Shown: one piece after another, positions 27,385 through 35,472 of the stretch
How positions within the stretch are numbered: position 1 is the stretch's first letter
How the letters are laid out: each line of letters begins with the position of its first letter
NCBI GenBank assembly: GCA_012729315.1
Contig: JAAYDI010000099.1
Coordinates: forward strand, 1 to 55,663
DNA: 55,663 bases
Reading direction: 5' to 3'
Origin: Planctomycetaceae bacterium
Lineage (GTDB): Bacteria > Planctomycetota > Planctomycetia > Pirellulales > Pirellulaceae
The notes under the pieces: generated by a model
The model's database searches: none
Told to the model about the DNA's origin: nothing
The model's input: the letters and a program-made list of their open reading frames with translations, nothing else
Position numbers and translations under genes: made by a program

Positions 27385-27664
27385 TTCGCGCCGCGGCTTG
27401 GTGTTGTATAATGCCCCCAAGTGTGCGGGGATGTGCCCGCGCTGGTTGGAAGACAACGGATCGCATTGCGCTACCCTGCTTGCCCCTTCCTGGATGTTTC
27501 GCCTGGAACCGTCTCTTACTGCCCCCAGGATTGAAGGTTGGAAACTGCGGCATGTCTGCGGCTGACGAAAGGCGAAGTCGCTTGAGATCTTCCCGGTCGC
27601 CCTGGTGCGGCTGACGGTATGTTGGTTTGTTTGTTTTGGGGGCCCCATGGCCCAAGGGATGATG
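27385..27664 (+). promoter_or_regulatory. Promoter and long leader of the RRM protein gene
   Basis: A perfect TATAAT lies at 27407-27412, with a weak TTCGCG at 27385-27390 (16-base spacing). The implied leader before the start codon is about 245 bases and has no convincing gene. Long leaders are common in cold-induced RNA-binding protein genes, which makes post-transcriptional control likely, but this is inference. Confidence 0.5.
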
Positions 27665-27967
27665 ATGACGAAGAAACTGTATGTCGGAAACCTTTCCTTC
27701 CGTGTCACGTCGGAGGATCTGCGCGATCTGTTCGCCCAGTATGGCAACGTCACGTCTGCCAGTGTGATTTCGGACCGCGACACTGGCCGTTCTCGCGGTT
27801 TCGGGTTTGTCGAGATGGAAGACGGTGGCGATGCGGCGATCGAAGCACTCAACGGTCAAGATCTGCAGGGTCGGGCGTTGACTGTCAATGAGGCCAAGCC
27901 GCGCGAGCCTCGTCGCGGTGGCGGCGGTGGTGGCGGCGGTGGCTACGGCCGCCGCGAGCGCTATTGA
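27665..27967 (+). CDS. Glycine-tailed RRM RNA-binding protein
   Basis: This 100-residue protein is a single RNA recognition motif. RNP2 is LYVGNLSF and RNP1 is RGFGFVEM. A short Arg/Gly tail (RRGGGG to YGRRERY) follows. This form is the bacterial Rbp type seen in cyanobacteria and planctomycetes, with roles in RNA chaperoning and cold response. The ATG at 27665 is preferred because AAGGG at 27654-27658 is six bases upstream. In-frame ATGs at 27662, 27659 and 27647 would add two to six residues. Confidence 0.92.
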   Translation: MTKKLYVGNLSFRVTSEDLRDLFAQYGNVTSASVISDRDTGRSRGFGFVEMEDGGDAAIEALNGQDLQGRALTVNEAKPREPRRGGGGGGGGGYGRRERY

Positions 27968-28040
27968 GCTCCGCCGGGTACGCCTGGCGGCGTCGCCCGT
28001 CGCAGCACTGCGGCTGCCAGAACACAACAAGAATCCTGTT

Positions 28041-28073
28041 CGCCCTCTGCGCTTGATGTCTGCGCGGAGGGCG
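28041..28073 (+). terminator. Stem-loop downstream of the RRM gene
   Basis: Arms CGCCCTC-T-GCGC (28041-28052) and GCGC-G-GAGGGCG (28062-28073) can pair around a nine-base loop, 74 bases after the RRM stop. There is no T-run after it, so it is either a Rho-independent-like terminator without a strong tract or an mRNA 3' stabiliser. Confidence 0.5.
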
Positions 28074-28188
28074 TTCGCGTTGGCGGACAGCTCAAGCCGC
28101 TCGAGCTGTGCCCCGTAACGGGTGGTACAATAGCTATGACGAACGCGCCGGTTGCCCGCAACAGCCGGAAGGGGGGCACCCCCATCGT

Positions 28189-28235
28189 CGTCCCTGGTCA
28201 TTCGTGCTCGGTCATTCGTCCCTGGTCATTCGTGC
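28189..28235 (+). repeat. Exact 19-bp direct repeat before the aspartic protease gene
   Basis: CGTCCCTGGTCATTCGTGC occurs at 28189-28207 and 28217-28235, with a partial GGTCATTCGTC between. It lies just upstream of the protease start and does not encode part of it when the start at 28257 is used. Similar short tandem tracts of GGTCATT type are seen as expandable intergenic repeats. Confidence 0.65.
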
Positions 28236-28256
28236 GTGGTTACCGGAGTCGTGTGG

Positions 28257-29543
28257 ATGTCTTATCTGGTCCTGGTCTTGGTCCTGGTCCGGGCACCCGC
28301 TCTGTTGGTGTCGCAGCCGGCCCCTGGCGACGTCCAGTCCGAGTTGCGGACGTGGCACAGCAGCGATGGGAATTACGCTCTGCGCGCGGCACTGCTCGAC
28401 ACGGACGGCCAGCAGGTGCGACTTCGCAAGCCCGACGGATCGATCGTCACGGTTCCGATTGCGAAGCTCAGCGCTGCCGATCGGGAGTTTCTGGCGGCCC
28501 CGGGTACCACAACTCCGTCAGCGGACGGGGAATTGGCGAGCGAGCGATCAGCGCGGGCAGCCCTGGAGTCGCTCGGCCTGCGGATCGGCAGCTCGGGTTT
28601 GACACTGGCCGACGAACCGAAGCTGGGCCGCATGATGCGCGAGGTGACGAATCTGCGGAAGAACGTGATGTCGGCCGACAGTGGCCTGGCGCAGCAGGAG
28701 CGGAAGGAGGCCGAGATCAAGCGTCAGTTGACGGCGTTGTTGGCGCTGGATGTTAACCTCAATGCCCAACTGGCACAGGTGCGGCTGGGGGACACCGTGG
28801 CCAACAACCGGCTGGTCGCCACGATCAACGCCAATCGCAGTCAGGTGGAGTTGCTACGCACCTCGCTGCGGCAGCAGGGTGAGTCGGTGCAGGCCGCCCG
28901 CGCGGCGGCCAGTGGAGCGCGTGAGGCGTATCTGCAAGCCATTCTGGCTATGCGCGAACTGGCCGACCGCGTAACGGAGCGGTATGCCGAGCTGGCCGCG
29001 TCCGGCGAGGCGAAAACGGCGTTGGAGCAGTTCAATGCGGCCAGCGGCAAGACGTGGGACCTGGCTCCGTCGCGTAACTTCCAGCGGCTCCTTGTGCGAC
29101 TGGCGGCGCTGGAAGACACCGTGTTGTCCGAGTCGATTCCGCTGCGGCGTGTGGGGGGCGGGTCGCTGCTGGTGTCCGTGGTGATCGACGGCCAGCACAC
29201 CCTGGACATGACACTCGACTCCGGCGCCAACCTGGTGACGCTGCCCCGCGACGTGGCCGAGAAATGCGGGATCCAGGTCCGGCCGGGCGACGAGCAGATC
29301 GTCATGGGGCTGGCCGATGGCAGCCGCATCCAGGGGCACCTGGTGACGATCGAGTCTGTGCGCGTGGGGAAGTTCACGGTGCAGCATGTTCCCTGTGCGG
29401 TGCTGGGGGCGGATGCCGCCAATGCCCCATCACTACTGGGCATGAGTTTCCTGGAGCATTTCAAGTTCCAGGTGGATGCGGTCAAGGGTACCCTGTCGCT
29501 GGTACAGATCCGCGCCGACAGCGACGCGTTCCGCAACGAATAG
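28257..29543 (+). CDS. Exported SHD1 / coiled-coil / retropepsin-like aspartic protease
   Basis: This 428-residue protein starts with a signal peptide (SYLVLVLVLVRAPALLV). An SHD1 domain follows (about 28-80: ELRTWHSSDGNYALRA and VTVPIAKLSAADREFL). A long charged coiled coil comes next (about 100-270). The C-terminal domain is a gag-like aspartic protease: MTLDSGANLVTLP holds the catalytic aspartate in D-S-G, and LLGMSFLEHF closes the fold, as in the clan AA/TIGR02281 family. SHD1 domains bind peptides in eukaryotic Sla1 and are abundant in planctomycetes. GGAG at 28245-28248 has good spacing for the ATG. Substrates are unknown. Confidence 0.82.
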   Translation: MSYLVLVLVLVRAPALLVSQPAPGDVQSELRTWHSSDGNYALRAALLDTDGQQVRLRKPDGSIVTVPIAKLSAADREFLAAPGTTTPSADGELASERSARAALESLGLRIGSSGLTLADEPKLGRMMREVTNLRKNVMSADSGLAQQERKEAEIKRQLTALLALDVNLNAQLAQVRLGDTVANNRLVATINANRSQVELLRTSLRQQGESVQAARAAASGAREAYLQAILAMRELADRVTERYAELAASGEAKTALEQFNAASGKTWDLAPSRNFQRLLVRLAALEDTVLSESIPLRRVGGGSLLVSVVIDGQHTLDMTLDSGANLVTLPRDVAEKCGIQVRPGDEQIVMGLADGSRIQGHLVTIESVRVGKFTVQHVPCAVLGADAANAPSLLGMSFLEHFKFQVDAVKGTLSLVQIRADSDAFRNE

Positions 29544-29780
29544 GAGTCCCAGGCGCGCGCGGACCGGGCGCACCCGACGGCGGGCACCGCTTCACCGGAC
29601 GCGCGCCGTCCGCCGCAGCGGCACCAGGCCTTGATCAAGCGTAAGCCGCATTTGACCCGGCACAAGCGGCAGATTCTCGCACAGCGCCGTCTGAAATCGT
29701 CTGCAACGCTGAGTGAAGACGGAGCGTCGCGCTCGCCCGCACAACGCGACGCAACAGACAATCGCCGCGACCGCGAAAGT
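29544..29780. other. Intergenic stretch with no supported gene
   Basis: This GC-rich stretch has no convincing start codon or family signature. One frame reads an Arg/Lys-rich string that runs on into the 29781-29825 repeat and ends there at TGA. It may be a decayed gene, but nothing recognisable remains. Confidence 0.4.
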
Positions 29781-29825
29781 CGCCGCCACTATCTCGCGGT
29801 ATTCGCTTGATTGATTAAGGGTTAG
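29781..29825 (+). repeat. Left copy of a 41-45 bp direct repeat
   Basis: It matches 37197-37237 with three substitutions and a 4-base duplication (TTGATTGATTAAGGG here, TTGATTAAGGG there). In one frame both copies read RRHYLA-x-FA then TGA. The two copies lie about 7.4 kb apart and flank a block of accessory-type genes. Between this repeat and 30022 no gene is supported. Confidence 0.8.
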
Positions 29826-30022
29826 TTGTGTGAGTATTTCGTTAAATCGTGCGCGCGCGGTTGAGTGCCGTACCGGATCAGCTACAATCCAGCTCGAATT
29901 CTAATGGTACGTGGTTCTGCCGATTCAGGCGTCTTTGGTTCGCGACCAACGCGGCGTCTGAGGTTGGTCGTTTGAGTGTTTGCGGTTCCTTCCCAAGAGC
30001 GTTACAGATGAGGTGTGTCATC

Positions 30023-30862
30023 ATGAGTGGGCGACGAACGAGAAACGGAATTATGGCTTGCTTGATGCTGTTATGGCTCGCAACGTCCGCGTCGGCGGAA
30101 TTGGTCGGTCTGTGGAGATTCGACGACGCGACGAACCTTGGCAAGGCGACCATTGGAAACGATTTGGTTTTAAACAATGAGAAAGGCACCATCTCCTCCG
30201 TGGATGGTATCGGCGCTGGCGACAAGGCTGCCGCAGTGGGACCCGGTGATTCGTTTTCTCTGACTCACGATATCGACCCGAACGGCGGCAGCAACGACTA
30301 CGTCAATCAGTACACCATCCTGTACGACCTCAATACCCGGACCAACGGATGGCGTTCGCTGCTGCAGACTTCGGCCGGACCGAACGATAATGATGGGGAT
30401 TACTGGATCAGTCCCAGCGGCAACCTCGGCGTCGGCCTGATCGGATATTCCAGCGGCTCTGTCGAGGAGAACACGTGGTATCGAATCGTGTTTTCGGCGA
30501 ACATCGGTGGTGATCTCAATCCGGACATGGAGGGGGATCAATCGTTCATGGCCACCGTGATCGATATCAACGACGACGTGGTCTTCACGCATTTCCATGG
30601 AAGCCAGGGCTTGAATGGCCGCCACTCGTTTTACTCCACGCCCAACCTTAACATTGTCCACTTCTTCGCGGACAACGACGGTGAAGACGGTGAGATTTAC
30701 GTAACCCAACTGGCCATGTTCGACGGCTTCATGACGCAGTCGCAGGCCGAAGCGTTGGGGGGGCCGGGAAGTGTTGTTCCGGAACCATCGTCATTCGTGC
30801 TGTTTACGAGTTCACTGTTGTTGGTCGGAGGACTGTTTCGGCTGCGGCGGCGGAGCCGCTGA
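30023..30862 (+). CDS. PEP-CTERM exported LamG-like protein
   Basis: This 279-residue protein has a signal peptide (cut near SASAE). A concanavalin/LamG-like beta domain follows ([17 protein letters not shown] at the start, then a series of short strands). The C terminus is a PEP-CTERM sorting signal: VPEPSS, a hydrophobic helix and RLRRRSR. Such proteins are processed by an exosortase and held at the envelope or released with exopolysaccharide. GAGG lies nine bases before the ATG at 30023. The gene is more AT-rich than those upstream. The ligand is unknown. Confidence 0.85.
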   Translation: MSGRRTRNGIMACLMLLWLATSASAELVGLWRFDDATNLGKATIGNDLVLNNEKGTISSVDGIGAGDKAAAVGPGDSFSLTHDIDPNGGSNDYVNQYTILYDLNTRTNGWRSLLQTSAGPNDNDGDYWISPSGNLGVGLIGYSSGSVEENTWYRIVFSANIGGDLNPDMEGDQSFMATVIDINDDVVFTHFHGSQGLNGRHSFYSTPNLNIVHFFADNDGEDGEIYVTQLAMFDGFMTQSQAEALGGPGSVVPEPSSFVLFTSSLLLVGGLFRLRRRSR

Positions 30863-30981
30863 CGGCCTGGCAGTCGAGACAGACGTTACCATCACCATCG
30901 CCCAGTCGCCTCGGCCCCGCGGCACCCGGGGTGTGTCGCGACTGGGCGACCGGGGCGGGAATCATGCCGAGGGCGCAAGAC

Positions 30982-32112
30982 ATGAATGATCATCACACAC
31001 ACGCTGGCCGAACGTCGCGGCGTGCCGGCTTCACCCTGGTTGAGTTGCTCGTGGTAATCGCCATTATCGGCGTTCTCGTGGCGCTGCTGTTTCCCGCGGT
31101 CCAGGCGGCACGGGAGGCCGCGCGGCGGATGCAGTGCAGCAATCACCTCAAGCAATTGACGCTGGCGATGCACAATTATCATGACGTGTTCAAGACAACC
31201 CCGTTGCACATGCACCGCGCCGCGCACGATTACGGACGCAACGGCAATTCCGGCAATCTGTCCTGGTATTACGGCCTCCTCCCCTTCATCGAACAAGTGA
31301 ACGTCTTTGATCGGTTGCCGTCCGAAATAACGGGGGACGGCTATTCCTGGAACGGGATCGTAAGTGGGAATACGCCGCTTGGTCAAATGGCACGGGTCCA
31401 CGTGTCGAACTTCCTGTGTCCCAGCGAATCGACCATGAACAACGTGGTTGCTGGTGTGGCGAATTTCAATTATGTGGCAAACGCCGGTCCTCCGCGGCAG
31501 CTGGCGCTGCCCGACGGTTCTACTTCCAACCGGTCACGAGGCATCATTTCGCATTCGCGGATGTCTTCCTACGGCCCCAACACGCTCAACTGCAGCGGCC
31601 AGTGGCTGTCGGGATCGAACAACATTGTGCGGTTCGGCGACGTCACGGACGGCTTGTCGAACACCGCCGCGTTGAGCGAGTCGCTCGTCAATGACGGGAC
31701 GGGCGAGAGCCGCGATCCGCGGCGGCTGCTCTGCTACACCTCGGCCGCGCTGATCCAGAGTCCAGGAACGTCTCTGGATCAGTTTGTGCGCAACGGTTTG
31801 ACCAGTTACCTCAATTGGGCCTCGTGGAGCCAGTACAAGGGCATTTCCTGGCTGTATACGAGTTCCTGGGAAAAGCACTTGTACAACCATGCCTTCCCGC
31901 CGAATACCATCTCGATACCCGGCTACAATACCGACTGGTTCCGTTGCAGTGAGGCGGACGGCGCGATTACTCCGTCGAGCAACCACCCGACCGGCGTGCA
32001 TTTGTCGATGGCGGATGGTTCCGTGCGTTTCATGCAGGACTCCATCGACTTGCATGTCTGGTGGGCGATCGGAACCCGTGCTTCGGGTGAGCTGACGGGG
32101 GACGATTGGTAG
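30982..32112 (+). CDS. DUF1559 prepilin-like protein
   Basis: The 376-residue protein has the type IV pilin-like leader [18 protein letters not shown], with the glycine cleavage site and hydrophobic helix, followed by [21 protein letters not shown]. The DUF1559 body ends in the H-x-DG motif ([13 protein letters not shown]). The family is hugely expanded in planctomycetes and thought to build or decorate surface pseudopili. GAGGG nine bases before the ATG at 30982 fixes the start, and an ATG at 30964 is the alternative. It is co-directional with the PEP-CTERM gene. Confidence 0.93.
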   Translation: MNDHHTHAGRTSRRAGFTLVELLVVIAIIGVLVALLFPAVQAAREAARRMQCSNHLKQLTLAMHNYHDVFKTTPLHMHRAAHDYGRNGNSGNLSWYYGLLPFIEQVNVFDRLPSEITGDGYSWNGIVSGNTPLGQMARVHVSNFLCPSESTMNNVVAGVANFNYVANAGPPRQLALPDGSTSNRSRGIISHSRMSSYGPNTLNCSGQWLSGSNNIVRFGDVTDGLSNTAALSESLVNDGTGESRDPRRLLCYTSAALIQSPGTSLDQFVRNGLTSYLNWASWSQYKGISWLYTSSWEKHLYNHAFPPNTISIPGYNTDWFRCSEADGAITPSSNHPTGVHLSMADGSVRFMQDSIDLHVWWAIGTRASGELTGDDW

Positions 32113-32216
32113 ACGAGTGCCTGGTGGAAGTACCGGGCTCGTGAGGTGGGGACAACGCCGGCAGGTCACACCGGTCAGGAGAAAGCAGACGACCCCCAAG
32201 AGCGGAGCAGTTGGTC

Positions 32217-32666
32217 ATGAACAGAGTCTGGCGAAACATTAGTGGCTGGTTATTGCTGGGGTTGCTCGCGCTGGCCGGTTGCTGGCGCACAGCCGACCCG
32301 ATCGACGCTCGGTTGGCCGAAATCGGTTACACCCCGGAGTTGCTGGTCGCTGAACTCGAACAGCGGCTCACCTACACGGCGCCCAAAGCACCGCGCGGCG
32401 AGCTGGCCAAACCGTCCGCGGCGGTCGCGGTGGAAGATGCCGATCGAGGTACCGACTCCGAACGGCCCGATCCGCACGACTTCGGGGTCATCGTGGCCGA
32501 CGCCGCGCAGAAGATTCAGGCGATACAGCAACGCCGCGAAAACGCCCGCCGCGACATCCTGGCAGAAACCCTCGCCCTGCTCGACGCGTCGAGCGCCTTG
32601 GATGCCGAGACAAAGCGGCGGGTGGAGACAGCCCTGCAGCAGGTGGAGTCAACCTCTGGAAAGTGA
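32217..32666 (+). CDS. Small lipoprotein of unknown function
   Basis: The 149-residue protein has a lipoprotein signal peptide ending in LALAGC, so the mature protein starts at a lipidated cysteine. The rest is helical and charged (LAEIGYTPELLVAELEQRL, then QKIQAIQQRRENARRD). Small lipoproteins of this kind often follow DUF1559 genes in planctomycetes, and here the gap is 104 bases. GGAG lies nine bases before the ATG. It converges on the sulfotransferase gene. Confidence 0.8.
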   Translation: MNRVWRNISGWLLLGLLALAGCWRTADPIDARLAEIGYTPELLVAELEQRLTYTAPKAPRGELAKPSAAVAVEDADRGTDSERPDPHDFGVIVADAAQKIQAIQQRRENARRDILAETLALLDASSALDAETKRRVETALQQVESTSGK

Positions 32667-32767
32667 GCCGCGGATACCAAACGGACGGACGGGGGCGCGA
32701 GCGGAAAGCGTCCTCGGACCCGGCGAGCGGCGGATCGTCAAGGCCGTGACGCAGTTGATTCGCACGT

Positions 32768-34288
32768 TCAGTCGTAACCGAATTCTCGTGCCCAAGCCTC
32801 TAGAATCGGCCTGGCGGGTTCCAGGTAGCGGCAATAGTGTTTCCAGCGTCCCACCGCTTTGCGGTGAATGGGTCGCGTGACGTCGATATAGGTGGGAGTG
32901 GTGATCATTCGGTCCGCTTTTCGGCGGCTCGGATCAAGCATCATCTCCTGGAAATCGATGCCGAAGAACTCCGTGACTCGCCCTATCTCTCTCTGCGGTT
33001 GCGCAACCATGTCCTCGTAACGAGTCTCGATCCACGGCCAGGGCAATCGGTGGCGCAAGAGTAACCAGTGGCGCATGACATCGTGATAGAATCGAGCCGT
33101 CTCGACGATACTCGTCGAGGGCGAGCTGTTCCATTGAAACGGAACCATCGTGAAGAAGAAACTGATTGCGACGTCCCGAGGGTCTCGCAGCGGCATGACG
33201 ATTCTGGCCTCCGGGAAAAGCCGCAACGGCAGCGCCAGATCGCATGTCAGCAGCGGGTCTTTCTCGACCAGGATCTGACCGTCGATCGACTGTCCCAGTA
33301 CCGCCGTTGTGTACTTGAGATAAGTTTCACGACCGATTTCAATCTGCCGATCGGACAAGCCGCGAATCTCCAGCAGGGCGTCCAGTTCGTCCTTGGCTTG
33401 CCAGACGATTGGCTGTACAAACTGCGACGCGATGATTCCGGATTCGTCCGTGCCGACAATCCCCGGGTGAGCGGTCAGGATGCTCTCGAGCAGTGTGGTT
33501 CCCGAACGCGGAAATCCGGCCAATAGGACAATCGGGATGCGATCGTCGACCGGCGTGTGGTGCCACCTCCTGAGATCCGAATCGGTCAGCCGTTTCGCGA
33601 GTTCTCCTTGCCTGCGGCGTATGGAATAGGAGTGGACCAGATCGGCGCGGCTGATCGCGGCAACCTGAGCCTTCGCCTCCAACAACGCGTTCCAGGCGCG
33701 ATCGTATTGTGCGACACGATCCAGACAAGCGGCCAATTCGTATTTCAGCGCCCAGGTTTCTCCGTCGGGATAGCGAGCCAGATGGCTTTCGATGCGTGAG
33801 ATGGCCAGCGGACAGTTACCCAGCCTCTTGTCGATATGTGCCAGCAGGCGCACCGAGGCCCGGTGAGTCGGATCGATTTCCAGTGCCTCCTGGGCCGTTT
33901 CCGTAGCCTCCGCGACTCGATCGCATCTCTCGAGGCACGAAGCCAATTGGAATAGCAATTCGCCGTCCGTGGCACATCGCGAGACGGCGCCGCGCATGAC
34001 TTCCGCCGCCACGTCAAATCTGCCGATGCGGAAATACAACGAGGCAATCTGCTGCAGCACGCGAGCATCGACGTGCGGCCCGGACTGCAATTCCGCGAAC
34101 ACTTCTCCAGCCCGGCAATAGTCGTAGCATTGCCACAGCAGAAAACCGAATTGAGCCAGGAGTTCGAAGCGATCCGGGCGACCCGAGTCACGTGCGGCCT
34201 CCTCGTACAGAGCGATGGCCTGCTCGATTTCGCCGGCCATGACGGCCGCTCTGACCTCTTCGGCGATCTGGTCGCGTGAGACGTACAT
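32768..34288 (-). CDS. TPR-sulfotransferase
   Basis: This protein of about 506 residues joins N-terminal TPR-like repeats (VLQQIASLYFRIGRFDVAAEV and ELLFQLASCLERCDRVAEA) to a C-terminal sulfotransferase. The PAPS 5'-phosphosulfate loop is AGFPRSGTTLLES (about residue 258), and the 3'-phosphate motif is MPLRDPRDVAISFF. Such fusions resemble tyrosylprotein or polysaccharide sulfotransferases. It would transfer sulfate from PAPS to a protein or glycan. The start at 34288 has a weak AAAGAG, and an ATG at 34309 is possible. It lies in the accessory block. Confidence 0.88.
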   Translation of the reverse strand: MYVSRDQIAEEVRAAVMAGEIEQAIALYEEAARDSGRPDRFELLAQFGFLLWQCYDYCRAGEVFAELQSGPHVDARVLQQIASLYFRIGRFDVAAEVMRGAVSRCATDGELLFQLASCLERCDRVAEATETAQEALEIDPTHRASVRLLAHIDKRLGNCPLAISRIESHLARYPDGETWALKYELAACLDRVAQYDRAWNALLEAKAQVAAISRADLVHSYSIRRRQGELAKRLTDSDLRRWHHTPVDDRIPIVLLAGFPRSGTTLLESILTAHPGIVGTDESGIIASQFVQPIVWQAKDELDALLEIRGLSDRQIEIGRETYLKYTTAVLGQSIDGQILVEKDPLLTCDLALPLRLFPEARIVMPLRDPRDVAISFFFTMVPFQWNSSPSTSIVETARFYHDVMRHWLLLRHRLPWPWIETRYEDMVAQPQREIGRVTEFFGIDFQEMMLDPSRRKADRMITTPTYIDVTRPIHRKAVGRWKHYCRYLEPARPILEAWAREFGYD

Positions 34289-34347
34289 GCGAACAGACTC
34301 TTTACCCATGGGGATAACGCAATTCCACACTCAGCATTCAACAAGGA

Positions 34348-34377
34348 AAGCCTGACCGGAACAACCCGATCAGGCTT
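34348..34377 (-). terminator. Stem-loop terminator of the 34.4 kb PEP-CTERM gene
   Basis: AAGCCTGA (34348-34355) pairs with TCAGGCTT (34370-34377), and the stem extends by CGG/CCG inside. Read on the minus strand it is followed by a T-rich stretch (CTTTCCTTGTTG). It lies 75 bases after the minus-strand gene end at 34452. Confidence 0.55.
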
Positions 34378-34451
34378 GGAACTGCAACCAATCTTCCCGC
34401 GAAACACGCGGTCCGCAGCGCGGGCTGTGCGGTTGCGAAGCACGCGCGGCA

Positions 34452-35195
34452 CTAGCTCTTGCGACGGCGCATGGCCAACGCCCCCAGGCCTGTCAAGAGC
34501 AGCACGATTGACGACGGCTCCGGCACTGTCTGCGCGAAAGTCAGATTATCGATCGCCAAATAGCTTGGCAGCCCCGATAGGCGAGTAAACCTCAAGGTTA
34601 ACTCCTGGCCGAGACCGCCGACCACGTCAGGAGATATGGTATCGCGCCCGCCGGCCCTGCCTCTCGACCATTGCCCGCTGGCAAGAACATTGGAATCGTT
34701 GTCTTCAATCCACCAATCGACGTCCATCGTCTCGTCACTGCCAGTCCACGCCCAGGCGTCCAAATCGAAAGACCGAATGTTCACCGCGAAGCTGGCCGTG
34801 GGCGAGAATAGGATTGAGAAGTCCGGTGTGCCCCCGCTACTACTGCTGTCAAGTTGGACCACGTTTCCACGGCCGTCCCAATTTGTGTAGGTATCCAGCC
34901 CGTAACCAGAGGATCCGCCACCCTCTCCATCCCAGAACAGCGCAATGTCGGGAGCACCAACGATACCCCAAGGCCCGACACTGACGGTCCAGTTCGCATC
35001 GTCAGAGCCGGCGTTCGACCCGTAACTCTGGCCGCCCGGCAGCTCTTGATTGTTGGCTGTGAACCCGTCATTGTGGATAAGCACATCCGCCAGACTCTGG
35101 CTAGGGGCCCCCATCATCGCTGCTCCGCCAGCCGCCACCGACAAAGTGGCTCGTCGCACCCACTTGTTGGCCTTGGTCATTTTTTTCGCCCTCAT
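34452..35195 (-). CDS. PEP-CTERM exported beta-domain protein
   Basis: The 247-residue protein has a signal peptide (ATLSVAAGGAAMMGAPSQSLA). A beta-sandwich-like body follows, containing SFDLDAWAWTGSD and a run of short strands. It ends in a PEP-CTERM tail (VPEPSS, hydrophobic helix, RRRKS). The body resembles the choice-of-anchor or discoidin-like domains of planctomycete surface proteins. The start at 35195 has GGGGGAT nine bases upstream. Codon use is more AT-rich than in the chromosomal housekeeping genes. Function is unknown. Confidence 0.82.
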   Translation of the reverse strand: MRAKKMTKANKWVRRATLSVAAGGAAMMGAPSQSLADVLIHNDGFTANNQELPGGQSYGSNAGSDDANWTVSVGPWGIVGAPDIALFWDGEGGGSSGYGLDTYTNWDGRGNVVQLDSSSSGGTPDFSILFSPTASFAVNIRSFDLDAWAWTGSDETMDVDWWIEDNDSNVLASGQWSRGRAGGRDTISPDVVGGLGQELTLRFTRLSGLPSYLAIDNLTFAQTVPEPSSIVLLLTGLGALAMRRRKS

Positions 35196-35472
35196 GATCT
35201 CGCATCCCCCGGTCAAATGACACTCACTGTTAGCAAGAAGCGACGTCGATTCGCTGACCGAGCGTTCTGCCGCTTTGAACGCCTGTCGGAAACCGAACGA
35301 GTCAAACACCATCACCATTGCGACCGAAACTGAGCGGCACTTTTACGGCCGCCATCGTATCGGAATGAAGTTAGAAATCAAGCAAGAGAAGGTTAGAAAT
35401 CAACGAAGAATCGGAGATTTGGGAAACTTTTTCAGTCTAAATGCCGCTCGCCGTTACCCCTCCACCGAGTGA

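Noticed and set aside
29544-30022. Intact transposase or integrase gene next to the left direct repeat
   Set aside because: No open frame with integrase or DDE motifs is visible. At most a decayed tail could be present.
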